This document shows positions 43,830-54,160 of a stretch of DNA of 64,000 nt, one piece after another. The notes beneath the pieces are model-generated. The model made no database searches, was not told where the DNA came from, and worked only from the letters and a program-made list of their open reading frames with translations. Numbering within the stretch: the stretch's first letter is position 1; every line of letters begins with the position of its first letter. The translations under genes were made by a program, and so were the position numbers. This DNA is from Gracilariopsis chorda (taxonomy: Eukaryota; Rhodophyta; Florideophyceae; Gracilariales; Gracilariaceae), in assembly GCA_003194525.1 (NCBI GenBank), contig NBIV01000188.1, forward strand, positions 62,001-126,000, written 5' to 3'.

Positions 43830-44130
43830 ATGACGGACGTACCTCAGCGGTCAGTAGAGGAATTTCCTAGAAAGCCCGTGCGGAAGATGGGCTCGATGAT
43901 TCAAACCGTCGAAGTCAGGAGACGCCGATCGAGTACTACGGAACCGGACGGGCAACTGCGTCAGGCGTGGTCAGGGAATATGCGTAGAGCGTTGGCTGTC
44001 GTGTACCGCTATTGGTTTACTGTGCAGGTTAGTAGAACAGCGCCAACTAGCACAAGATACTAGTCCATTAGGTGGGAAGACGGCTGCCTTTACTCAACGA
44101 GGGGTTTAGCGCACTTACTATACTGTATAT
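43830..44130 (-). pseudogene. Gypsy gag-leader fragment, inverted copy of the start of G3
   Basis: This stretch matches the reverse complement of about 32430-32730, with shared blocks such as GAGGAATTTCCTAGAA and GACGGGCAACTGCGTCAG. It is a separate piece of the same Gypsy family in the opposite direction, next to the PiggyBac remnant. Fossil. Confidence 0.75.
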
Positions 44131-45955
44131 ACCCCTCGGCCCTCAGAGTTGCCTCTCAGCTGCTGTGTCTCCTTGGGAGATATGGGCCAATGACCGTTTT
44201 GGGTGGAATCCCCTATCTCTAAAAATAAATTGAATAACAACACGTCCATGCGGGAGTATCGGTACTCGTTGCCCGGTTACCTACAGCGCCCACCATTTGG
44301 CCACGTGTACAATATTGCCAAATTTCCAGTCGCTCCTCCCTCTTGGTCCACCCTAGGCACCTGTCCACCTGTGCTCTGTTTCTGTCCTACGTCATCCATC
44401 CTCTGCATGCATCTCTCGTTGTGTACTACCTGTCTCCGTACGGTCGCTCTCCCACACCGGCACGAAATGGTGCAACCAAGTTTATTATGTTATTCAGCAG
44501 ATGTGAACCAACGGAAGGGAATCTTGAATTATAGGGGCAGTTTGCGCACCTGCTCAGATCATGCGTGGCTGCATATTGTCTTATGGGTGTTTTAGAACAC
44601 GGACAATGGTTCATACCGTCCTTTTCTTTGACTTTACGTACGTGTAGTCCACGTAGCTTACCTTGAGCTTGTTTTTTGTTTATTATTGCTTACTTTGCAC
44701 ACTCAGCAGAGTATAGAAATTTTAAAGTATTGCAAAGATATATTACGGCTTGTTTTCACAACTAAACTGGTTGCTGAGTACATCAATTATTACATACTAC
44801 CTCTCCTCTCGTCGCTCTTCGCGACATCTTATGTTGAACGGTCCACAACTTGCATTCAGTTCCATAAAAGCTGTGAGGTTTCACAGAAATTGTTTCTGGT
44901 CCGCCGTAGAACAAATTCAATTCTTATCTTCTAGAATTGGCTTTTTGCGTTTAGCCGCGTTTCCATAGAGCCTAACTGCTTTACATGATTTGCCACCCCA
45001 CACAAAAGACCACAAATATATGGATATGTCTGCTTCTTTTGGCATCTATGATATAGAACGCACAAATGGTTTGGCATTTAAAGTATAACAGATGATATAC
45101 GTCTTAAGTTTCATTCAAATCTTTTACTTGAGATGCATTGCTCACAACCATTGTCGTTTGCGATCGTGTTAGAGGTGCTGATATTTATTATTTTATTGCT
45201 TCACGTGAAGGCCTAAAAATATTTGTCAAGTGGCATATAGTGTGTAAAATGGCATTTACACGTTTCTGTTCGATGTTTTGTTTATGAATCAAGCACAATC
45301 TAGAATTATTCCTTTTCAAGTTTTCATTTGTTTATTATTTTCATTTGACATAGAGCTTGATTGAACAAACAATTTACGAATAATGTTTAGCTTTTTGTGT
45401 GGTTAAAGATGCAAGTTTTATTTTAACGTCTGGAAATATCCTTGCTTACTTTTTTAGTTGACTTTATAATTAAATGGCGTTATCTTGATTTATAGCACTT
45501 AAGCAGTACGTTTTGTTGTTTAAATTATATTATTTTTTAAAAATGGTGTTGAAGGAACAAAACTAATTCCTAAAGCTAACAATTGCCTCATAGTTCGTGA
45601 TTTGAACGCATATCGTTTGGCCAGTGATCTCATCACCAAACTATACGGTTCAAAAGATTATTTTGACAGTTTGAACTTTTGGATCCTCATTTGTGAGCCC
45701 TTGTGTATTTCTCAATAATTAATCTATAGTGCTAACCACAATTTACATTCATAGTAAAGGTAGATTGCCACTTTTTTCATAGTCCAGATGCGGTTCCGTA
45801 CTGGCCCATTCGCAAAATTTAATGTTTCTCTATAATTCTTTCTAGACCGCAGTAATTTTGGTTGAGTAACCTTTGTACACTTTCTGAGGTGGCCTAACGA
45901 TACGGTGGTGTTTAAAATTTGTCATGGGGATTGGCAGCTACTTACAAAGCGACAA
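44131..45955. other. No gene recognised; strongly A/T-rich from 44.6 kb
   Basis: Only short frames. 44.2-44.6 kb is C/T-rich and could be LTR remains; 44.9-45.95 kb shows nothing recognisable. Confidence 0.45.
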
Positions 45956-48705
45956 TAGTGTCTACAAGACACCTGTACTCATAAGGGTCTAAATGTACTC
46001 ATGTGGGTCCAAACTTTAAAACATATTTCACTAAAATTACTTCACCAATATGAGAACCTTCTCCGCCCGGTTTCCAGAGCAAAGTCTCTGCCTTCAGTTC
46101 CACGCAAAAAGCACAGGTCTGTTCCAACACACGAGTCCAACATTCCCAAACTGTGGCTCTATATACTCTAAATCGCCGAACTAGTGCCAAGACCGTCAGA
46201 TCCACGTCTGGCTGTTGGTAATGTCCTAAATACTCAGGCCACGCTGCTCACTTCTGATGCAGAATGTAAGCGTTTGTTCGGCTCTCTTTGGAAGACTAAG
46301 CGCTTGATTGGAAATGTCGTCAATGTTGTGGTATCCATTGAAACTGGTCGTCGCCAAACGTCAGTGACTGTTGATTGGAAGCTACCCACGCGTACTAAGC
46401 GATGTTTTATCAAAGTGTGCAGTTTAAAACCGGGTGCACCTGACTAAGAAATAATACCACCCGTGACAGACGATAACACCATTCAGCCTACAAATGATAC
46501 ACAAACCGTGACCGAAATGGAGAATGGCGTTCTTCCCAGCAAATTATGGCGCATCTGCTACTGGAGTACGGGGGTTGAGAATTCAAGTGCATGAAAGTGT
46601 TTGGACCAATAAGAAAGTTCATCTTGATCTAAATGGATCTTTAGCGGACCGATTATGGAATGTGATTGGTCCAGCTAGGGATATAATTCTACAGAACCAT
46701 ACTCAACATGCCATGCAACCATACGACTTTTTCATGTGGATATTTCCGCATGAATATTTACAGACCATAACTGAGCTTACAAATATAAAACTGGAGTCCG
46801 TCGGTCACGCTGCTATAACCGGTGGGGAAATGCTAAAGCTTTTTGGTATATTGATTCTGATGCCACGATTCGAGTTCACCAGTCGTCGGTCTCTGTGGTC
46901 CAGTCAATAGGTTTCCAAATACATTCCCACGCCAAAGCTTGGAACGAAAATGTCCCGCAACCCATTTGAGGCTATTTTGTCCTGCATCACTTTCATTACG
47001 TACACAGAAAGCGAAAACTGTGACAAGCGATGGTCGCATGTGAGCGGGTTTTTCGATGCCATCAATGGACATCGACGTGCTCATGTGGTACCGTGACATA
47101 ATTTATGTGTCGATGAAAGCATGTCACGTTGGTATGGACTTGGTGGAGACTGAATCTCGATAGGCCTTCCCCATTAAGTGGCAATGAAACGTAAGCCCGA
47201 AAATGGCTGCAAGATAAAACCCGTTTGTTGCAGTGTTACCGGAATACTTCTTGGCATGGAACTGGTACTTTTCTCTCAAGATAAATCTGACAGACGTTAT
47301 GAGGCGCATCATCCACATGGTACTGCTATCTTGTTACGTCTCACAGAACCCTGGTTTCATACAAATAGGGTTGTATGCGCCGACTCCAGATTTGCGTCAG
47401 TAACAACTGCTACGGCACTTTTTAATTATGGGTTACGATATACCGGAGTCATTAAGACCGCTACCAAACAGTAATCAATGAATTTTTGTCCCAGCAGGAG
47501 CTGTCACGGAGAGAAGATCAGGTTGTCATGGTAAGTGAAGGTACGAATAGTTTCCCATCTGTTAAGGCCATTTTATGGGTGGACAGATAACGTCGTTACT
47601 TCGTAAGAACAAGTGGCACAACGCTGCCGTCTGAGCCACTTGTTAGGTCCAGATGCAGAGATATTGGAAATGATGCTCAGTTTGTCACCATGGAAATACC
47701 TATTCCAAAGAATATCGACGCCTACTATCAGAAAGGTTCCCCAATTGATACGCACAATCGATGCAGCCAGGAAAATCTTAATCTTGAAAAGAAACTTAAT
47801 GTGAAGCACTGGTAACTAAGGCTTAATAGTACATTTCCTTCAATTTGTATTCTTGAATCTTGGTTGCTTTAGACGGGAAGTATGGGCGCAAGACATTGTG
47901 TGACGCGGAAAAAGTTTTAGGCGAGACTTGCAGAACAGCTGATTGACAATTCTTAAGATGTGATTGGCATCAGCCAAAAAAACAATGTTGATGAGGAAAT
48001 ATCTGAGGCTCCAATGGTCACTGGTAATGGAATACCTTTGTTTGCAACCAATAAGAAACGAAAACTGAATAATGGCGCTATCTCTAAAGCCACCTATCAA
48101 GCGAGATGCAAATTATGCAAGATAGGTAAGAAGTCTAAGTACGTTTGTCTTGAATGTCAAAGCCAGATGGGACGTGACTGTTTCAAAAAAATTTTGTATA
48201 CAAGCATTTTAAAACGTACAGTGGTATGTAATTGCTATTATATCACGTGCTCTGAAAGTTTTAGTGATAAGAGTAAGATAGATACAGTTCTTAACTATAG
48301 CCGTCTATCTTTTTTATTCGCGTCATTTGACTTCCTGAATCAGTTAACTGTTTAAAACGTAGTACTTCTATATGAAATTTAACCTTATTCGATTCCATGC
48401 TTTAGTGGGCGCTGTTAAGTTTACTGAAACAGTAACTTTAGCAGTAACGTCGACATTCTTTTCAGAAGTTTTTGCCCTCTTGATCAGCGCAGCCAGTTGA
48501 ACTAACGACTTATTTTCAATTTCACATGTGGCTCTGAAGCACGAGAGGTGTTCTGCTCGCTGCACTAACTTTACGATATATGTAGTAAACTAAGAATGGG
48601 TTGTAGCTATTTCTGTACCGTAATTGACTACTATTTCGCTACATTGACTCATATGAGTACAGTGCTGTACTCATATGAGTACATTTGGCAGTCCTGTAGA
48701 TACTA
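45956..48705 (+). mobile_element. PiggyBac-like DNA transposon, second type
   Basis: About 2.75 kb with inverted ends: TAGTGTCTACAAGAC at 45956-45970 and GTCCTGTAGATACTA at 48691-48705. Just inside each end lie two copies of a TGTACTCATATGAGTACA-type palindrome (45974, 45994, 48646, 48666; one is a perfect 18-mer). The transposase inside is broken. A TTAA target duplication is not seen, so the exact outer ends are uncertain by a few bases. Confidence 0.8.
46184..48355 (+). pseudogene. PiggyBac-like transposase, broken
   Basis: Pieces in order: an N-terminal part (46184-46447), a helical part with Y-D-F-F-M-W-I-F-P (46524-46910), then D-E-S-M-S-R-W-Y-G-L-G-G at about 47110-47150 (the first catalytic Asp with its Trp/Gly box), R-K-P-E-N-G-C-K-I at 47178, and V-V-C-A-D-S-R-F-A-S-V with the next Asp. 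I-D-T-H-N-R-C-S-Q-E-N-L follows near 47750, and the cysteine-rich end C-K-L-C-K-I-G-K-K-S-K-Y-V-C-L-E-C (48105-48160) is the PiggyBac C-terminal zinc finger. Several stops and frame changes show it is dead. It belongs to another subfamily than the copy split by the Helitron. Confidence 0.8.
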
Positions 48706-49568
48706 AGGTGATTTACACCTGCGAACCAAGGGAGGGGCTTCATTTTGGCCCGTAGTCCATCATTGGACAACAGCTGCTGTTATTCTCACGCATTTTTCCA
48801 TCAACACGGTATTGGATAGTGCTCATCAAAAGAATCTGTAAAGTGCAGTATAGATATTTCGAATTCACCGCCGATATTCCACTGTTTGAGGGATGTGATG
48901 GCGGCTCCACAGCCCCAAGTTCCACTGTACTGCGTCAGATAAGATAACAGCGGTACCGTCAGTGGATATGCTGCTACGAAGGGTAACTATGAGGGCGGGG
49001 CCACGACGCGACCTGGCCACTATAATCCACAAGCAAGGCGGAAGAATGTGGCCTGTGGTGAGCTTGAATTTCATGAATCATAATTGATGAGAATAGATAT
49101 GAGAGACAAATCTAGTTCTTACACAGGCCAGGTATTTAACAGGAGATATGGTTGCGCCAGGAGACGAGTAATTGGGAGTATCCAGGAATTGATAAACTGA
49201 GAGAGTGACACGCTTGTATCCAATAGGGCGTGGCAGAAAAAAACTTCACCTGCTGCAAGTTTGTCGTTTTGCAGCGGGGTTCTGGTACCCGTTGTAGAAC
49301 GACAAACGCTGATATCCAGTAAGTTACAAGCAACCAACTCTCCTTTTACGAATATCAGACCCAACCCACCTCTATCTCCTCAGCTGTTCCACATTATTAA
49401 CTTCGACAACATGCACTGCGATATCTTTCAGGATGAGAACTGACACAAAATTGTTTTTTATGCTCTTTCTTATCGGTACTATGTAGTGGAATACAACCAT
49501 GTTCCGTTTGAACACAGTGTACGCTCTTGAACCGCAACGATGCATCTCGAAAAAGAGAAGGTTGAAAT

Positions 49569-50620
49569 GAGTCGGGATAAAAAAAGGTATCCACGCTCAA
49601 GTCGGCACGGATTGGTATGAACTCTTATCCTGTGGTAAAGATGACAATTTTATCGTTCATTTGAACGTCAACAGATGGCGGTCCTTCCACGATCTTCTTC
49701 CTCAAGTTGAAAACGTGCGTCAAACCTGTGAATATTATTCCCCATATTCCAAGCATGGCAACAAGAGAGGACGAAAAACAGGTTTGCGATCAGTGGAACT
49801 TCTGGGATTGGTACTGTGGTATGTGAGAACAGCGGATGTTATGTACTCGCTTTGCCCAATTTTCTCCCTTGTGCCGTCTAGCGTGAGTGCGTGGTTAAAA
49901 TACGGATTAATGTTGATGTTGAGAGCTCTAAAAGCCAGAACCATACCGGAAGCTCGAATTGAATGGCCAAGTATAGTGGAGATGCAGGATTCTGCAAGAC
50001 GTCTGGAGCAGTCAAAACCAGAAGCAGCCATATATTTGAAGGGGGTGTTTGCCGTTGTTGATGGCGGCCGTTTCCGTTGCGCAAGTTACGATGATTCTAA
50101 CCTTCAGGACTCTTACTTCGAAGGATATACGCAGAATACAGAGGTTACAAACCTGTCCCTGTGGAACTTCTGTGGGGAAATCATCCATGCAGCGATCAAC
50201 TACCCAGGCTCATGGCACGATTCGAAAATAGCAGGAGTTTCTGGTCTATACTGGCCACGATTGTCTGACGAGGTCACGCCACCGGAGTACGCAATCATTG
50301 GTGATAGTGCATTCGCAGCCAACATAACAGTAACAAACAGGAAGTTGTTGCGCTCTAGGAAGTCGAACGAAGCGAAACAGGTGCCGAAGTCTATAGAGAT
50401 GATGGCACAAGACTGTGTACTTGAGAAAGTATATCTCTCTTACCGCCAGTCTGCGGAGTGGGGTGTGAAATCCTTAAAAATTCCTTTCCGGAGACTTCGT
50501 ACGATAGTGCTAGCTAATAGTGGAAGACGGTTTGATATAATTGCGATTTGCTGTCACTTAATGAATTATCGAACACGTACAATTGGACATAATGAGATAC
50601 GGTCAGTGTTCGAGGTATGA
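49569..50620 (+). CDS. Harbinger A transposase (DDE_4), 5' incomplete
   Basis: An open frame from the stop before 49569 to 50620. No ATG lies before the conserved part, so the true start lies upstream across a break. The N-terminal part has W-Y-E-L-L-S-C-G-x-D-D-N-F-I-V-x-L-N-V, then a helix-turn-helix (residues about 40-80 counted from 49661). The RNase-H-like catalytic core shows V-V-D-G-G, H-D-S-K-I, I-I-G-D-S-A-F and S-A-E-W-G-V-K-S-L-K; the acidic triad is D134, D215 and E266 in that count. It cuts and rejoins the element ends with the help of the Myb/SANT protein. Apart from the missing start it looks undamaged. Confidence 0.8.
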
Positions 50621-50639
50621 AAATGTTGCGGATGTGGTT

Positions 50640-51798
50640 GGTGGTTTCACTTACCTGCAATATATACATTTGTGAACCCCTTTTTCCTAGTAAGCGGTAG
50701 CAGTAGGCTCTTGAAATAATTAAATTGCACAAACGCTGTTACCAAATCCATAGGCCTCAAACAATGCAATTGTGAATGGATGCCAGGCACAAAATCGTTG
50801 CCGTAGAATTTGAACTCCATACCAGCGGCGGGGAAGAGCGTGTAGCCGCAATCCGTGCATTGTTACGCATGTACATCAACCTTTGCTGGTTCCCCCGAGC
50901 GGGCGACATTATCTATGTGTTTCTTATCCAACTCTGGTTCATGTTCTGCCTGTACAGCGGCCTCCTTGACAGCCTCTTGCTCACGTTGCTTAATGCGTTG
51001 TTGCACGACACCATCAAACAGCAACTCGGCATGCGCCTCATGCAGACGTAAAGCTGCTGCGGCTACCATGGGCGCTTGTTGCATGTCGTTATGCTCAATT
51101 TCATGCGTCACTTGTTCAGCGCAGCTAAGAGTTCCCAAACCCCCCAATGAGAAATCTGACCATACCACATCACATAGCAACGAGAGAGAAAATAGTAAAG
51201 AGAAGTGCGGAAAAAAGAGAAGAAAACTCGTACAAAGTGCACTGTAACCCGCCTGTCTGCAGTTCGTACTCTTAGCAACAGCTTATAGAATCTTCAGCAA
51301 CAGTGCCAAGACCGTGTTTGCTGCGTCGATTGCTGCGCCTGGGCTTGCCCTCCACACCCTCGCCGTCCCTCTCGGCTGCATTCTTCTCAGCCCTGTGTGT
51401 TCGCCTGCCCGATCACTTCACGCCTCGCAGACACATGTTGCCCCCTAATCAACGCGCCGCCTTCCGGTCCATTTCCAAACAATACCACCACCCCCGTCCT
51501 CAACAACATACCCCTTCAGGCGGCTGCGCGCCCAATTGGCTTGTGCTCGCCCTCAACTTCTTGCTCATCTACTCCTTCTCTCCTGATTACTCCCATCTCT
51601 ACTCCTATTCCACCCAAAAACTATCGCACACATCTGCCACGCTCGTCTTGCTGCCCACCTGGCCACAACACCACCACGCCCCATTATTTCTACGCGTAAA
51701 CTGCTTTCTGCACATTTCTTACTCATCCATAGTCATATATTCCTCTTCACTAATTCCAATCCAAACTCATCTCCTCTTCATCTCATTCTCAGATTCTG
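50640..51798. other. Spacer between the convergent Harbinger A genes
   Basis: A minus-strand frame (50863-51180) would encode an acidic, Gln/Glu-rich, coiled-coil-like peptide (E-A-H-A-E-L-L-F-D-G-V-V-Q-Q-R-I) and might be the tail of a third element protein. 51250-51800 is strongly pyrimidine-rich with no clear gene. Confidence 0.35.
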
Positions 51799-52539
51799 TT
51801 AAACATTGTCCTGGTTTAGACCATACGGGGATTGGAATATCTCTCCTATATTCGGCATCACAGCTGGCGCACTTGCTGGATCCGAATACTTTTTCTGTCG
51901 AGGTAAAAGCTTCTTAAGAACTGTAAGCATTGCGGCTTCCGTTTCTTTTCGAACCAAGTCCTGAACAGGGGAAATAGATACAACACTTCCTTCCTTTTGC
52001 ACAGAGCTCTGGAAACATTCAAAAATATCAAGCATGGTCGTCGTCAGAGTTTCCATGTGTTTTGCGATATCTACCTGCATCCGTTTCGCCAATGGTAGCC
52101 TGGGATTATCTGCTAATCTTCGTTTCCTACTTTCAACGACAACACCAGACATTCTTCTCGCATTCCCCATTTCCTTCTCGAACGGTGCAAGATTTTCATG
52201 GTGGTTTCCAAGCACAGTCGCCTGTGCTTTGGCTTGAATATCACGATATATTCGTTTTGCACGGCGCACTTCTGGTGGAATATGTGGATCTCCGGTTGGT
52301 TTCCACGTGTAAGCCAGATGATCAAACTTATCCTTCAAACTGTCTGCGGTTCTTCTCGTTCGGCCGTTCTCTTCAGCCCACTGCATGAAAGTTTCTGCAA
52401 CTTTGGCCCAATGGTTTCTACCAAGTGGTTCAATGTTCTCTACCAAATTAAGGAGCTTCCGCATATCTTTTGCATTGTAGTTGAGACTACTGCTACGAGA
52501 GTGAGTACCTTTCTGGAACTGTTTATCTATCTCGCTCAT
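51799..52539 (-). CDS. Harbinger A Myb/SANT-like partner protein
   Basis: About 246 residues from the internal Met at 52539 (M-S-E-I-D-K). The frame stays open to 52770, but the extra 77 residues are of mixed composition and not conserved in this family. After a short leader comes a trihelix/SANT-like domain: D-M-R-K-L-L-N-L-V-E, P-L-G-R-N-H-W-A-K-V-A, L-K-D-K-F-D-H-L, then K-P-T-G-D-P-H-I-P-P-E-V-R-R-A-K-R-I, the signature of Harbinger-linked Myb proteins. Later residues form a basic patch and a long helix. In this superfamily the partner brings the transposase into the nucleus and binds the element ends. Convergent with the transposase at 49569-50620. Confidence 0.8.
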   Translation of the reverse strand: MSEIDKQFQKGTHSRSSSLNYNAKDMRKLLNLVENIEPLGRNHWAKVAETFMQWAEENGRTRRTADSLKDKFDHLAYTWKPTGDPHIPPEVRRAKRIYRDIQAKAQATVLGNHHENLAPFEKEMGNARRMSGVVVESRKRRLADNPRLPLAKRMQVDIAKHMETLTTTMLDIFECFQSSVQKEGSVVSISPVQDLVRKETEAAMLTVLKKLLPRQKKYSDPASAPAVMPNIGEIFQSPYGLNQDNV

Positions 52540-52796
52540 TGTAAAGTAGACGATAATACTTGTAGTTGTAACGGAATAGGTGAGGCAAGGAAGGAAACCA
52601 AAGAGAAAACCTGTGTGCTTCACAAGAAGTTGAGTTGGACAGGAAGCGCGAGCGAAACTGCATACTGGAACTTTGTACGAACGGCTATGCTTCTTTCTTG
52701 AAGCATGGCCATTTGTAGGTGTCGCTAACTGCGTATCCGTTTTTTTTTTCTGACGGTGGTAAGTGGCCAAAAACCGGCAAGGCCATATCCCCTCCC

Positions 52797-53154
52797 AAGA
52801 TTGTCATTCTGTCAATTCCTGGATGCTCCCATTAAACGAAAGAATATACCAAACCACAAACAGGGCAAGTAGCTGAGGAGTCGTTGGAGGGCGATGAGGT
52901 GCACTACAAAAGCAGACCTGCCCTCAGACCTGGTCAGGTTAAAGAGATCAGCCGTTGTAGCACACGCTGGCTATACATATCCTCCATTAGCCTGTGCGTT
53001 TGTCGTTCTTTTAAGCGGCAGTGCGTCGTACTGGAATACAAACATTGGAGTGTACAAGTCTTAATACTCCCAGGGACTATTCTCATTTGGCAAACATTCC
53101 CTTGCCAAATGACTTGCACCGGGGGCGGCATTACCGTCCGCAAATTCCAAAGTA
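52797..53154. promoter_or_regulatory. Upstream region of the three-domain fusion gene
   Basis: 358 bp between Harbinger A and the ATG at 53155. No TATA box is clear. The Harbinger therefore sits right in front of the gene and may have replaced part of its promoter. Confidence 0.3.
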
Positions 53155-54160
53155 ATGAAAGATGTGACAATTTTCATTGGATACGAAAGCTTCCTGGACG
53201 ATGTCCCCGCAGGTCACTCATTCTTCCCAGCAAATGGTGGATGCCGCATTTTTAATTACAGTTCCGAGGATGACGCTATCAATGAGTGCCGTGAACTCAG
53301 CAAAGTAATGTCTTTGAAGCATAATGTATTCTTAACCGGATTTTCTGGGGGAAAGATTGTTATTAGTCATCGAAATCATCACAACATTAACAGAAGGGTG
53401 TTCATGCATGAGATATGTAACGCTTTGTCGCAATTTAATGGCCGCTTTCTCACTGGATGCGATTTGAACACTTCCGTCGGAGATATGAAGCTTCTTTCTG
53501 GGATATCTCAGAAGGTGCAACCGGAGAGGGGCTTTGTCCTCGCCGCGACCGAGTTAAAATGTGATCCAGAGGAAGCCACAGCCTTTGGGGTTGTAGCAGC
53601 AGTTCAGGAACTCTCAGAATTTATAGAACCCAATTTTGAGCTCTTCACTGTCTTATTCCTAGGTATCGGTAAAGTGGGATCGCACGTCGCTACTATTCTT
53701 GATCGAATGCCCAAATTTCAAGTCTTGGTCGCCAACATTCATCCGGGCCGGGCTTGTTCTGTGGTGCCGCACGCTATTGACTTATCTTGGACAGATTGGA
53801 CTACGCATATCCTTGTCCCATGCGCCTGTTCCAACATCATCGACGAGCACGTTGCCCGACGAATAACTTGTCGAGGTATCTGCGGCTCGTCCAACATTCC
53901 GATTGCCGATGAAGTGGCAATGAAAGTCATCCAGAGACGGAATATCCTATTCGTTCATGAGGCCATTTCTTCAGCTGGAGCGGTCATAGAAGATTCAATT
54001 GAGTACTACAAGCCCAAACTCTTCCTGGAGACTCATCCCTGCTATGTGTACAGCTTCATCGCTTCCCTAGTTGGCACCAAGACCCGCGAATTCCTTCAAA
54101 AATTAGTTGAGGAACCTGATCTTAACTCCCACAATGCCGTAAAGCACGAGACCTGCATTA
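53155..54160 (+). CDS. Leucine/phenylalanine-dehydrogenase-like domain
   Basis: About 335 residues. The substrate part has M-S-L-K-H-N-V-F-L-T-G-F-S-G-G-K: K55 and K67 are 12 apart, as are the substrate-binding and catalytic lysines of bacterial leucine dehydrogenase. D103 (G-C-D-L-N-T-S-V-G-D-M) matches the catalytic Asp. The NAD-binding fold starts L-F-L-G-I-G-K-V-G (168-176), a good G-x-G-x-x-G. P-C-A-C-S-N (222-227) and G-I-C-G-S-S-N (241-247) match the P-C-A-x-x and G-x-A-N boxes. All key residues are kept, so the domain could be active: oxidative deamination of a hydrophobic amino acid with NAD. A distant sequence compared with bacterial enzymes, with a shortened N-terminus. Confidence 0.8.

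Larger units (their letters stand above)
48730..52796. mobile_element. PIF/Harbinger-type DNA transposon A
   Basis: Holds a DDE_4 transposase on the plus strand and a Myb/SANT partner on the minus strand, convergent, as usual for this superfamily. Candidate ends: GGGAGGGG with TTTTGGCC about 10 bp in (48730) and the inverse order at 52796. AAG flanks both sides (48728-48730 and 52797-52799) if the left end is read one base in, which fits a 3-bp target duplication. The ends are tentative; the two genes are firm. Confidence 0.6.

Noticed and set aside
48740-49074. Minus-strand frames between the PiggyBac and Harbinger genes as a Tc1-type transposase
   Set aside because: I tried all three frames and found no catalytic motif; likely non-coding end sequence of the Harbinger.
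51303-51917. Possible third Tudor-family tail (P-P-K-N-Y-R, K-L-L-S-A)
   Set aside because: The matches are short, frame changes are needed and no Tudor core precedes them; the pyrimidine-rich composition makes chance likely.
52884-53255. 123-residue frame before the fusion gene
   Set aside because: It overlaps the well-supported start of the dehydrogenase domain in another phase and shows no domain.
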